Positions 16,692-25,088 of a DNA stretch of 64,000 nucleotides are shown here, in pieces. The stretch is from assembly GCA_900314495.1 (NCBI GenBank), contig OMVJ01000002.1, forward strand, positions 1-64,000, in the 5' to 3' direction. Origin of the DNA: an uncultured Olsenella sp. GTDB lineage: Bacteria; Actinomycetota; Coriobacteriia; Coriobacteriales; Atopobiaceae. Made by a program: the position numbers and the translations under genes. A model generated the notes under the pieces. That model saw only the letters and a program-made list of their open reading frames with translations, was not told where the DNA came from and ran no database searches. Each line of letters opens with the position of its first letter. Position 1 is the stretch's first letter.

Positions 16692-17066
16692 CTACTCGGC
16701 AGCCTCGGCGGAATCCAGGGCCTTCTTCGCAATGTTGGCGAGGTCGGCGAAGCCCTGCTCGTCCTCGTAGGCAATCTGGGCCAGGACCTTGCGGTCCAGC
16801 TCAACGCCGGCGAGCTTCAGGCCGTGCATGAACTTGCTGTAGGAAAGGTCGTTCATGCGGGCGGCAGCGTTGATGCGCTGGATCCACAGGCTGCGGATGT
16901 CGCGCTTCTTGTTGCGGCGGTCACGGTACTGGTACTGCAGAGAGTGCTGGACCTGCTCCTTCATACCGCGGAAGGTGCGGGAGCTGGTGCCGTAGTAACC
17001 CTTAGAACGCTCGACGAGGGTCTGACGCTTCTTGCGGCCAGCCACTGCGCGCTTGATACGTGCCAT
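16692..17066 (-). CDS. rplT: 50S ribosomal protein L20
   Basis: A 124-residue L20, starting [19 protein letters not shown] and containing [20 protein letters not shown] and [19 protein letters not shown], all standard for the family. L20 binds 23S rRNA early in 50S assembly and in many bacteria represses its own operon. The ATG at 17066 is preceded by AGGAGTGATTGTAT. A TTG two codons earlier is in frame but unneeded. It is the last gene of infC-rpmI-rplT. Confidence 0.98.
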   Translation of the reverse strand: MARIKRAVAGRKKRQTLVERSKGYYGTSSRTFRGMKEQVQHSLQYQYRDRRNKKRDIRSLWIQRINAAARMNDLSYSKFMHGLKLAGVELDRKVLAQIAYEDEQGFADLANIAKKALDSAEAAE

Positions 17067-17115
17067 ATACAATCACTCCTTGAAAGCTGAAAAACTAAAG
17101 ATGACGCAGTGACGC

Positions 17116-17310
17116 CTACTTGCCCATGCGCTGGGAGACGGTGTGCACGTCGCTCTTGGCGAGCTGGGTCTCCTGACGGAAACCACGAATGCGCTTCTGG
17201 GACTTCTTGGTCAGGATGTGGCTCTTGAATGCCTTGGCACGCATGATCTTGCCAGTGCCGGTGCGGCGGAAACGCTTGGCCGAACCCTTGTGAGTCTTCA
17301 TCTTGGGCAT
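17116..17310 (-). CDS. rpmI: 50S ribosomal protein L35
   Basis: A 64-residue, very basic protein beginning [20 protein letters not shown], the L35 signature. It is part of the large ribosomal subunit. The ATG at 17310 has AAGGAGAGTTTGTT upstream. It lies 18 bases after infC and 49 bases before rplT in the conserved order. Confidence 0.98.
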   Translation of the reverse strand: MPKMKTHKGSAKRFRRTGTGKIMRAKAFKSHILTKKSQKRIRGFRQETQLAKSDVHTVSQRMGK

Positions 17311-17328
17311 AACAAACTCTCCTTCTAA

Positions 17329-17889
17329 CTAATCCTTCTTTGCGTCGTCCCCGTCGGGCACGTTGTCGAACGCGCCCTTGATGGGAGCGAGGAGCATGTG
17401 CATATTGCGGCCTTCCATCTTGGGCTGCTGCTCCACCGTGGCGTAGGGCTTCAGGTCCTCTGCAAGACGATCCAGAACGTTGAGGCCTTGGTCGGGATGA
17501 GCCATCTCGCGGCCACGGAACATGATCGTGACCTTGACGCGGTTGCCCTTCTTGAGGAAGCGCATGACGTGACCCTTCTTGGTCTCGTAGTCGCCCACGT
17601 CAATCTTCGGACGGAACTTCATCTCCTTGACCTCGACCTTGACCTGCTTCTTGCGAGCGGCCTTGGCCTTGCGGTCCTGGTCGTACTTGAACTTGCGATA
17701 GTCCATGACCTTGCACACCGGAGGCTCCGAGTTCGGAGAAATCTCCACGAGGTCAAGGTTCTGCTCATTCGCGATGCGCTGGGCGTCACGAATGCCGAAC
17801 AGACCAAGCTGGGACCCATCGACACCGATGAGGCGGCAGGTGCGTGCGGTGATGTCCCCATTGATGCGGGGACCTTCGTTCCTGGCTAT
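17329..17889 (-). CDS. infC: Translation initiation factor IF-3, with an apparent AUA start codon
   Basis: A 186-residue IF-3. The N-terminal domain reads ARNEGPRINGDITARTCRL then GLFGIRDAQRIANEQNLDL. The C-terminal domain holds CKVMDYRKFKYDQ, KFRPKIDVGDYETK and RGREMAHPDQG. IF-3 proofreads start codons. Upstream of the conserved N-terminus the frame is closed by TAG two codons before ATA. No ATG, GTG or TTG occurs until codon 48, inside the domain (GTG at 17748). The only plausible start is therefore ATA at 17887-17889, with GAAGGTG six bases before it. Rare start codons on infC are known from other bacteria and let IF-3 repress its own synthesis. The leader carries an attenuator-like hairpin. 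Confidence 0.95.
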   Translation of the reverse strand: MARNEGPRINGDITARTCRLIGVDGSQLGLFGIRDAQRIANEQNLDLVEISPNSEPPVCKVMDYRKFKYDQDRKAKAARKKQVKVEVKEMKFRPKIDVGDYETKKGHVMRFLKKGNRVKVTIMFRGREMAHPDQGLNVLDRLAEDLKPYATVEQQPKMEGRNMHMLLAPIKGAFDNVPDGDDAKKD

Positions 17890-17925
17890 CTTCTACACCT
17901 TCCCTTCGTCGCGGCAGAGCCGCTC

Positions 17926-17982
17926 AAAAAAACTCCCGCCACATGCTTGTGCCGGGAGACAAAAGACCTCTTGCAGGAGGTC
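17926..17982 (-). promoter_or_regulatory. infC leader attenuator: two hairpins, the second with a T7 tract
   Basis: In transcript order there is first a stem GACCTC/GAGGTC (17965-17982). Next comes a longer stem CTCCCG-CACA with TGTG-CGGGAG (17933-17958) followed at once by seven T residues (complement of 17926-17932). This is a full intrinsic terminator within the 5' leader, 37 bases before the infC start. Its place matches leaders of infC-rpmI-rplT operons in Gram-positives that are controlled by attenuation, in Bacillus by L20 binding. The terminator is seen; the ligand is inferred. Confidence 0.75.
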
Positions 17983-18073
17983 ATACGAATTCTTTGTCTG
18001 ACCAGGCAGCAACCAGTGGCGCCGCGTAGGTGGGGACGCACGTTCCATCCCACTTCGCAATTCACACTTGTTC

Positions 18074-18102
18074 AGGATAACGCCGCGACCAGCCCCGCGC
18101 AA
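18074..18102 (-). promoter_or_regulatory. Promoter of infC-rpmI-rplT
   Basis: On the minus strand TTGCGC (18097-18102) and TATCCT (18074-18079) are spaced by exactly 17 bases. The predicted start near 18067 gives a leader of about 178 bases that contains the attenuator. Each hexamer matches four of six consensus bases. Confidence 0.5.
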
Positions 18103-18216
18103 GAACTATTTGCGCGTGTGCGACTCTTCACAGCTTGCACAAGCAAATTGGCTTCCTCCCAGTCCGTGGGGGTATGGGCCAATTTGGGGTGCACCCGCAT
18201 TCACGCAGGTAAAACA

Positions 18217-18302
18217 TGGTACCGGCGGAGGGGCTCGAACCCTCACCCAGTCGCCTGGAGCAGATTTTGAGTCTGCCGCGTCTGCCATTCCGCCACGCCG
18301 GC
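18217..18302 (-). tRNA. tRNA-Leu (anticodon CAA)
   Basis: An 86-base type II tRNA with long variable arm is readable on the minus strand. The acceptor is GCCGGCG with CGCCGGT (last pair G-T), the anticodon stem GCAGA/TCTGC with loop CTCAAAA, and the T-arm contains GGTTCGAGCCC. Positions 34-36 are CAA, reading TTG leucine codons. CCA is encoded. An inverted repeat CAAATTGGC/GCCAATTTG (18144-18186) lies downstream and may act as a terminator, though without a T-tract. Confidence 0.95.
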
Positions 18303-18319
18303 ACGTAGCAACGACCGCT

Positions 18320-18325
18320 ATTGTA
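18320..18325 (-). promoter_or_regulatory. -10 element of tRNA-Leu
   Basis: On the minus strand TACAAT lies 17 bases upstream of the tRNA 5' end, matching five of six consensus bases. The -35 region is not clear. Confidence 0.45.
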
Positions 18326-18361
18326 TCAGATTGTCACGCGAGGTCGAGCACGCGGTTGGGA

Positions 18362-19000
18362 CTAGTCCATCTGACCGTTGAGCCAGGGGTTGCCCACAAG
18401 CTCGCGCTCCATGGTGGTCGCGGCGTTGTGGCCGCACAGAAGCACCGTCTTGGGGGGAATCAGGGTCCTCAGGCGCGCCAGAGTCTGCTTCATCACTTGC
18501 GGGTCGCCACCGGGAAGGTCCGTGCGGCCGGCGGAGCCTGCGAAGATGGTGTCGCCAACGAAGGCAATGCCCTGGCCCAGCAGCACCAGGCCGCCCGGCG
18601 TGTGGCCCGGCGCGGCAATGACCTCGAAGTCGGCGGACCCAATGTGGATGGTGTCCCCCTCCTTGAGAATGCGGTCGGGCTCCGGGGCGTCCTCGTCCGC
18701 AAAGCGCGAGGTCTGCGTGGCGTGCGTGGCCATCTCGCGGTCCTCGGCGCTCATGGCGAAGGGCGCGTCGGTCTCCTCCTTGAGGGCGGCCACGCCGCTC
18801 ACGTGGTCGCCGTGGCCATGCGTCGCCACTATGAGCCTCACGTCCACGTCGTCCAGCCTGTCTGCTATGTCCGCGCCGGAGTCCCCGGGGTCCACGACCA
18901 TGCACTCGCCGTCGGAGACGAAGGCGTAGCAGTTGGTCTGGATGGGGCCCACCACGAACTGGCGGATCTCGTTCTGGGAAGACTGCTGGTTCTCTGCCAT
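18362..19000 (-). CDS. MBL-fold metallohydrolase, glyoxalase II-like
   Basis: A 212-residue metallo-beta-lactamase-fold hydrolase. The metal-binding motif THGHGDH, the second-site GHTPGG, the FVGDTIFAGSAGRTDLPGG strand-loop and the final CGHNAATTM place it in the hydroxyacylglutathione-hydrolase-like (YcbL/GloB-like) group. The likely activity is thioester or related hydrolysis; the physiological substrate is unknown. The ATG at 19000 is one base from the rel stop codon, so it is translated from the same message, a pairing common in Gram-positives. No terminator follows before tRNA-Leu. Confidence 0.9.
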   Translation of the reverse strand: MAENQQSSQNEIRQFVVGPIQTNCYAFVSDGECMVVDPGDSGADIADRLDDVDVRLIVATHGHGDHVSGVAALKEETDAPFAMSAEDREMATHATQTSRFADEDAPEPDRILKEGDTIHIGSADFEVIAAPGHTPGGLVLLGQGIAFVGDTIFAGSAGRTDLPGGDPQVMKQTLARLRTLIPPKTVLLCGHNAATTMERELVGNPWLNGQMD

Positions 19001-19001
19001 G

Positions 19002-21374
19002 CTAGTTGGTCCTTCTCTTCATCTCGTTGCCGCCCTCGCCGGGCATGATGCGGCGCGCGTCATACACGGACGGCACCCGGCTCACCGTGGAAAGCAGGGC
19101 GTCCAAGAGGCTTGCGTCGGAAATCACCACCAGGAAGCGGAGCCGCGCGATCCCCTGCTTGCTGGTCTGCGTTGCCGCGGAGAGTATGTTGGCGCCGGCC
19201 GCGTTCACGGCGGTGGTGACATCCTTCAGAAGGCCCATGCGGTCCGTGGCCTCCACCACTATCTCCACCTGGAACTCCGTGGCGCCGGAGGTGTCCCACT
19301 CCACGTTTATCATGCGCTCCGGGTGCTGCATGAGGCCCTTGACGTTGGGGCAGCTGGACCGGTGGACCGAGACGCCCCTTCCCCGCGTGATGAAGCCCAC
19401 AATGTCGTCACCCGCGACGGGGTTGCAGCAGTGCGCCAGGTGCACCAGCAGGTCAGGGTCCCCCGTCACCACAACGCCACAGTTGCTGCGCTTGCGCACG
19501 GGGGAACGGTGGGAGGTGCGCTGCACGACCTGCTGGGCATGCAGGGGCCTGTCGGCCGCTATGGCCTCCTGGAACTCCGCCTCTGCCTCCGCGTGCCTCT
19601 GTGCGGCCGCGGCGGCCTCCGGCGAGCCCTCCTCCAGGATGGCCTGGATGCGGTTGGCCACCTGCTTCACGGAGTTCTTGCCGTTGTAGATGCCCTGGTA
19701 CAGGTCGTCCACCGTGCGGACGTCAAACTGCGTGACCACCTTCTCTATGGCCTTGGTGGTGCGCGGGGTGGAGATTCCGTACCCGCGCTTTCGGAGCTCG
19801 CGCGCCAGCTCCGCCCTGCCCTGCTCGGCGTCGTCCGCCTTGGTCATGGTGGAGAAGTACTTGCGGATCTTGCTGCGGGCGGAGGGGGTTGCCACCAGCG
19901 TCAGCCAGTCGTGGCTGGGGCGCGCGTTCTTGTTGGTGAGGACCTCCACGCGGTCGCCCATCTGCAGCTTGTAGGTGAGCGGCACCACGGACCCGTTGAC
20001 CTTGGCGCCCACGCAGTGGTTGCCCACCTCCGTGTGCACGGCGTAGGCAAAGTCCAGCGGCGTGGAGTCGCGCCTCAGGCTCATGACCTCGCCCTTGGGC
20101 GTGAAGACGAAGATCTCGTCCTCGAAGAGGTCCACGCGCAGGTTGTTGAGGAACTCGTGCGGGTCGTCTATCTCCGCGTCGTTCACCCAGTCCAGGCTGC
20201 GGCGGATGTGGTTGATGGTGGAGTCGATGTTCTTGTCCTCCACGGACATCTTCCCCTGGGAGTTGCCGGCCTTCTTGTACAGCCAGTGGGCGGCAACGCC
20301 GTATTCCGCGTGCTCGTGCATCTCCTGCGTGCGAATCTGAATCTCGATGGGGCGGGCGTCCGGGCCGATGACCGTCGTGTGCAGCGACTGGTACAGGTTC
20401 GGCTTGGGCATGGCGATGTAGTCCTTGAAGCGGCCGGGAAGCGGGTGCCACAGCGAGTGCACCGCACCCAGGACCGAATAGCACTCCCCCACGGTGTCGG
20501 TGATGACGCGCAGGGCAATGAGGTCGTAGATGTCCGAGAACTCCAGGCTCTTCATCTGCATCTTGTGGTAGATGGACCACAGGTGCTTGGGCCGGCCAGA
20601 GATCTGGAAGTGCTCTATATGCGCGTGGCGCAGCTCGTTGCCCAGCAGTTGGATGGCCTTCTCGGTGTCGCGCTCGCGCTGCGCGCGGGAGTCCTGCACC
20701 ATGCGGGCGATGCGGCCGTACTCCTCCGGGTCAAGGTACAGGAAGGCCAGGTCCTCCAGCTCCCACTTTATGGAGCTGATGCCCAGGCGGTCCGCCAAGG
20801 GGGCGTACACGTCCATGGTCTCGCGCGCCTTGAAGAGGCGGCGGTCCGGGGGCAGGGCGGCCAGGGTGCGCATGTTGTGCAGGCGGTCCGCCAGCTTGAT
20901 GATGACCACGCGGATGTCCTTGGACATGGCCAGGAACATCTTGCGCAGGTTGAGGGCCTGCTTCTCGTCCATGGAGGCGACCTGGATGGACGTGAGCTTG
21001 GTCACGCCGTCCACCAGCTCCGCCACGGTCTGGCCAAAGCGAACGCGCAGGTCGTCAAGGGTGGCGGGGGTGTCCTCCACCGTGTCGTGCAAGAGGGCGG
21101 CGCAGATGCAGTCCTCGTCCATGCGCAGGTCCTTGGCAAGGATGAGCGCGACCTCGACGGGGTGGTTGATGTAGGCCTCCCCGGACCGGCGGCGCTGGTC
21201 CTTGTGGAACTCCGCGGCAAAGTGGTAGGCCCGCTCGCACTTGGCGCACTCCTCAGCACTCAGGTAGCTGCGGCAGGTGTTGGACAGCAGGCGGTAGTGG
21301 TCGGCCTCCGGGATGCGCACCTTACCCTTGGTCGCGGCTTCCTGACGCGCAGGACTCTCTTCTTGCGTAGACAT
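19002..21374 (-). CDS. rel: Bifunctional (p)ppGpp synthetase/hydrolase, Rel
   Basis: A 790-residue RelA/SpoT homologue of the long bifunctional kind. The HD hydrolase domain shows HPVEVALILAKDL and ALLHDTVEDT. The synthetase domain shows GRPKHLWSIYHKM, ALRVITDT, the RFKDYIAMPKPN loop and YQSLHTTVIG. The RxKD form is the one seen in bifunctional Rel. TGS (DEIFVFTPKGEVMSL), zinc-finger-like (NCGVVVTGD..VHLAHCCNPV) and ACT domains follow. The ATG at 21374 follows TAGGAGGGAG. It lies 13 bases after the RecJ-RecQ fusion gene and one base before the MBL gene, so it belongs to the secD-to-MBL transcription unit. Confidence 0.96.
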   Translation of the reverse strand: MSTQEESPARQEAATKGKVRIPEADHYRLLSNTCRSYLSAEECAKCERAYHFAAEFHKDQRRRSGEAYINHPVEVALILAKDLRMDEDCICAALLHDTVEDTPATLDDLRVRFGQTVAELVDGVTKLTSIQVASMDEKQALNLRKMFLAMSKDIRVVIIKLADRLHNMRTLAALPPDRRLFKARETMDVYAPLADRLGISSIKWELEDLAFLYLDPEEYGRIARMVQDSRAQRERDTEKAIQLLGNELRHAHIEHFQISGRPKHLWSIYHKMQMKSLEFSDIYDLIALRVITDTVGECYSVLGAVHSLWHPLPGRFKDYIAMPKPNLYQSLHTTVIGPDARPIEIQIRTQEMHEHAEYGVAAHWLYKKAGNSQGKMSVEDKNIDSTINHIRRSLDWVNDAEIDDPHEFLNNLRVDLFEDEIFVFTPKGEVMSLRRDSTPLDFAYAVHTEVGNHCVGAKVNGSVVPLTYKLQMGDRVEVLTNKNARPSHDWLTLVATPSARSKIRKYFSTMTKADDAEQGRAELARELRKRGYGISTPRTTKAIEKVVTQFDVRTVDDLYQGIYNGKNSVKQVANRIQAILEEGSPEAAAAAQRHAEAEAEFQEAIAADRPLHAQQVVQRTSHRSPVRKRSNCGVVVTGDPDLLVHLAHCCNPVAGDDIVGFITRGRGVSVHRSSCPNVKGLMQHPERMINVEWDTSGATEFQVEIVVEATDRMGLLKDVTTAVNAAGANILSAATQTSKQGIARLRFLVVISDASLLDALLSTVSRVPSVYDARRIMPGEGGNEMKRRTN

Positions 21375-21387
21375 GTGCCGCTCCCTC

Positions 21388-24300
21388 CTACTTGTCGACC
21401 ACGGTGCCAAAGGCCGGCACGATGGGCCGATTTATTCTGTCGAGCATCTCCTGCGGCCGCGAGGACAGGGCCCAGTCGCAGAAGGCGACGAACTCCTCGC
21501 GCGAGCGGATGCCCTCCAGGTAGCGAATGGAACGGTCAAGCTCCATCCGCTGCGGGCTTGCTACCATGGTAATCCGTCTGGCGGTTCCGTAGCCCCTCGT
21601 TGTGAGGAACCCAAGCTCTTTGAAGATTGATACCCCGCATGACACGGAGTGCTCGTCCAGCTCCGTGCACTGGTCGATGGTCAGCGCGCAACGCACTATG
21701 TCCGCGTTGGAGAGGCAGAACGAGCCGTCCCCGCCCTGCGCCTCGGAGCTGCGGGCAAGCCACGTGAGGGCGCGGTAGAGGGTCACCAGGTCACAGCGAG
21801 ACGGCGCGGCGGAGGCCAGGATCCTCTGGTTGATGCGGCTGTCGCGGCTGCCGAAGAGCAGGTACACCGTGGCGGGCTTGCCGTCGCGGCCGGCGCGGCC
21901 GCTCATCTGGTTGAACTCCACCGCGCCGAAGGGCATGTGGTACAGGATGACGTTCCTGATGTCCGGCAGGTTGACGCCCTCGCCAAAGGCGCTGGTGCTG
22001 ACTATGCAGCAAAGCGCGCCGCTGCGGAAGGCCTTCTCCACCCTGGAGCGGTCCGTGCGCGAGAGGCCGGCGTTGTAGAAGGCAATCTTCTGGCCAAGGT
22101 CTGGCAGGCTGTGCCTGAGCATGCGGGCAAGCGTCACCGACTGCTCGCGCGAGTTCACGTACACCACCGTCTTCTGGCCCGTCGCCACAATGGACACGAC
22201 GGCGGCCTCACGGTCGCGCAGCTCCCGGCAGTCCACCACGGAGAGGTTCTTGCGCACGGACTGGTCCACCACCACGTCGTTGGCGGAGATGCTGAGCAGG
22301 CGGCAGATCTCGCGCGCGATGGGCGTCGCAGCCGTTGCCGTGACGGCGAGTGCGGTCGGGTTGCCCAGGGTGGCCAGGACCTCGGGCAGGGAGGTGTAGG
22401 CGCCACGCTTGCCGCCCTTTGCCATGCCCGCGTGGTGGGCCTCGTCCACCACCAGGAAGCCCACCCTGTGCGCCTGGGCAAAGCGGTCGGCGTGGATGAC
22501 CAGGAACTCCGGCGTGGTAAGCAGCACGTCCACCGCTCCCGAAGCCAGGGCCGAGAAGGTGTCGTCGCGCTCGTCCAGGGAGGTCTCGCCCGTGAGGACG
22601 CGCACCTGCATGCCCAGCTGGCCAAACTCCTCCTGCAGGTGGAAGGCCTGGTCTGCCACCAGGGCCCGCAGCGGGTACACGAACACGCTCGCCCGCCCGC
22701 GCACTATGGCCTCGCGCGCGGCGTGAATGTGAAAGATGAGCGACTTGCCCCTGCCGGTAGCCATGACGCACAGGGTGGAGTGGCCCTGGGCAAGCTTCTG
22801 CAGGGCGGCGCGCTGGGCGGGAAGCAGGTCGTGCCTGCCGATCATCTCGGTCTTCAGGTGGTCCGTGAGCTCGTCGTAGGAGTACCGGGCAAGCTGGCCG
22901 CGGCGGTCGTTGGGCTCCGCGCTGGGGGCGCCGCCCGCCTTGGCGGGCTCGTCCGTGCGGACGATCTGCACGTTCACGCCCAGGGAACGCCTGCCGTCGC
23001 CACCCGTGACCTCGCGGACGTTTGCCACATAGGTCGCCCCCGCGTCGATCAGCGGTGCCAGCACGCTGGCGATCTGGCGCCTGAGGAAGCCCACCTGGCG
23101 CGCGTGCGCCGTCATCAGCGCCAGGGCGTTGGGATCAAACTGGTTGTCCGCCTCGTGCACCACGGAGAGGACGTCCCCCACGCACAGCTGCGTCAGCACC
23201 TCCTGACGGCCCTCGAGGGTGACGCCCACCGCCTTGGTGAAGAAGGTCTTGGCCTCGGCGATGCCGCTGTACTCGTCATGCGAGAGTATCTCGTCCGTGC
23301 GCGAGAAGAGGTCATCCGTCAGGGAGTCCGCCTGGGCCTGGGCGGCGGGGGCGTCGCGGTACAGAATGTCTTTCACCATGAGCTTTGGCTTGGTGCGGTC
23401 CTGCCAAGTCTCGTTCACGGCGTCGAACACCAGGTCCACGGCACCGTCGTAGCTGGCCGCCCGCTCAATGTCCGGCGTACGGAACATGATGGCCGGCACC
23501 GTGCTGAGGCCGTCCGTGGCAAGGAAGCGCAGGTGCGTCCTGCCGCCTCCCACGCGAGACCGATTGCGCATGAGCACGCCCGTGGTTCCCAGCAGGGGCT
23601 TCTTGTTGCCCTGGCCAAAGGGCTGCAGGACCTCCAGTGCGTCGATGTTCTCGCGCGTGAGCTCGCCCAGGCCAACCAGGGCGGCAACCTCGCCCCTGTC
23701 CTCGAACTGCTCGCTGGGGAGCTCGTCCATGACCTCCTCCAGCCGGCTGCGGAAGGCGTCCAGGTTTGCGGCGTCGCAGGTGACGCCCACCGCGCCCGCG
23801 TGGCCGCCGAAGCGCACCAGGAGGTCCGAGCACTGCTCCACGGCATGGAAGAGGTCCACGGAGCCGACGCTGCGGCCGGAACCGCGCGCCACCCCGTCGG
23901 AGATGGTGAAGAGGATGGCGGGCACGTGATACTTGCTCACGATGCGGCTTGCCACGATGCCCTTCACGCCCTCGTGCCAGCCCTCGCCGCCGACCACGAT
24001 GACGCGGCCGCCGGTGTAGGTGGCATCCAGCTTGGCCATTGCCTCGTCCGTGAGCACGGACTCAATCTCGCGCCGCTCCGTGTTCGTCTGCTCCAGCTTG
24101 CCCGCCAGGACCGCCGCCTCCGCCGGGTCGTCCGTGAGGAGAAGGTCGAAGGCCACGTCCGTGGTTCCCATGCGGCCCGCCGCGTTCAGGCGCGGTATCA
24201 GTGTGAAGGGAAGGTTGTCCGCCGTGATCGTAGCAAGGTCCACCCCCGCCGTGGCGGCTAGGGCGACTATGCCGGGACGTCGCGTCGCGCGCATGTGCTC

Positions 24301-25059
24301 TATGCCGTCCGTCACCAGGGCGCGGTTCTCGCCCTGCAGCAGCATCATGTCGGAGATGGTCCCCAGGGTCGCCACCTCGGTGTAGCCACGCCACAGGTCG
24401 GGCTCTCCCAGCCTGCGGCCCAGCTCGCACACCAGCTTCAGCGCCACGCCGGCACCGGCCAGCTCGCGCGAGTAGTTCTCCTGGTCCATCTTGGGGTCAG
24501 TGACGGGCACGCCCTCCGGAACAAGGTCGCCCGGCTCGTGGTGGTCCGTCACCACCACGTCTACGCCCTGCTGCCTCAGGGCGGCAACCTCCTCCTTGGC
24601 GGCGATGCCGTTGTCCACCGTGACTATGAGGTCTGGGTGGCACTTGCCCATGACGCGCTTCAGGGCCTCCACGGAAAGGCCGTAGCCCTCGCCAAAGCGG
24701 TGGGGTATGAAGGGCGTCACGTCAGCACCGAAGTGACGCAGCGCAAGCGTAAGCAGGCAGGTGGAGCTCATGCCATCCACGTCGAAGTCACCGAAGATGG
24801 CAATCCTCTCGTGCCGGTCAAGGGCCAGAAGCACGCGGTCCACGGCGGCGGCCATGCCCGGGATGTCCAGCGGATCCGCCCAGTCCCTCTCCAGGGAGGG
24901 GGTGAGGAAGGCGCGCGCGGCCTCCGGCGTCCTAATGCCCCGCGCCACCAAGACCCTGGCAACCAGCGGCGGAATGCCGCAGGCCCCGCTCAGCAAGCCT
25001 TCGGCCTCGGGGTCTGACCCAAGTACCTCCCACCGCCTGTTGTCCCGAAGGCCCGCCAT
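21388..25059 (-). CDS. recJ: RecJ exonuclease fused to HIRAN and RecQ-like helicase
   Basis: A single 1223-residue frame joins three modules. Residues 1-570 are RecJ, the 5'-3' single-strand DNA exonuclease: DFDVDG (91-96), VDNGI (148-152), TDHHE (171-175), GGHAGAVGV (418-426) and an OB-like region to about 570. Residues 605-702 form a HIRAN-like domain with NQFDPNAL (639-646) and GFLRRQIASVLAPL. Residues 725-1223 are an SF2 RecQ-type helicase: Walker A ATGRGKS (767-773), DEAH (872-875), VTATAA (906-911) and motif VI MSGRAGRDG (1052-1060). All catalytic residues are present. Ordinary RecJ is about 570 residues and RecQ is separate. RecJ and RecQ act together in recombination, which makes the fusion sensible. 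It follows secF by 29 bases. Confidence 0.93.
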   Translation of the reverse strand: MAGLRDNRRWEVLGSDPEAEGLLSGACGIPPLVARVLVARGIRTPEAARAFLTPSLERDWADPLDIPGMAAAVDRVLLALDRHERIAIFGDFDVDGMSSTCLLTLALRHFGADVTPFIPHRFGEGYGLSVEALKRVMGKCHPDLIVTVDNGIAAKEEVAALRQQGVDVVVTDHHEPGDLVPEGVPVTDPKMDQENYSRELAGAGVALKLVCELGRRLGEPDLWRGYTEVATLGTISDMMLLQGENRALVTDGIEHMRATRRPGIVALAATAGVDLATITADNLPFTLIPRLNAAGRMGTTDVAFDLLLTDDPAEAAVLAGKLEQTNTERREIESVLTDEAMAKLDATYTGGRVIVVGGEGWHEGVKGIVASRIVSKYHVPAILFTISDGVARGSGRSVGSVDLFHAVEQCSDLLVRFGGHAGAVGVTCDAANLDAFRSRLEEVMDELPSEQFEDRGEVAALVGLGELTRENIDALEVLQPFGQGNKKPLLGTTGVLMRNRSRVGGGRTHLRFLATDGLSTVPAIMFRTPDIERAASYDGAVDLVFDAVNETWQDRTKPKLMVKDILYRDAPAAQAQADSLTDDLFSRTDEILSHDEYSGIAEAKTFFTKAVGVTLEGRQEVLTQLCVGDVLSVVHEADNQFDPNALALMTAHARQVGFLRRQIASVLAPLIDAGATYVANVREVTGGDGRRSLGVNVQIVRTDEPAKAGGAPSAEPNDRRGQLARYSYDELTDHLKTEMIGRHDLLPAQRAALQKLAQGHSTLCVMATGRGKSLIFHIHAAREAIVRGRASVFVYPLRALVADQAFHLQEEFGQLGMQVRVLTGETSLDERDDTFSALASGAVDVLLTTPEFLVIHADRFAQAHRVGFLVVDEAHHAGMAKGGKRGAYTSLPEVLATLGNPTALAVTATAATPIAREICRLLSISANDVVVDQSVRKNLSVVDCRELRDREAAVVSIVATGQKTVVYVNSREQSVTLARMLRHSLPDLGQKIAFYNAGLSRTDRSRVEKAFRSGALCCIVSTSAFGEGVNLPDIRNVILYHMPFGAVEFNQMSGRAGRDGKPATVYLLFGSRDSRINQRILASAAPSRCDLVTLYRALTWLARSSEAQGGDGSFCLSNADIVRCALTIDQCTELDEHSVSCGVSIFKELGFLTTRGYGTARRITMVASPQRMELDRSIRYLEGIRSREEFVAFCDWALSSRPQEMLDRINRPIVPAFGTVVDK

Positions 25060-25088
25060 GCGCTACTCCCCCGCCATCATCTGCTTCG

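Noticed and set aside
17329-17748. infC starting at the internal GTG (139 codons)
   Set aside because: It removes most of the IF-3 N-terminal domain, which is encoded intact upstream in the same frame.
21374-21388. A possible frameshift joining the RecJ-RecQ fusion to rel
   Set aside because: Both have proper stops, starts and ribosome sites, and the 13-base gap is an ordinary operon junction.
18933-21572. Plus-strand frames of up to 879 codons antisense to rel and the fusion gene
   Set aside because: The Rel frame carries all expected motifs; the antisense frame is compositional.
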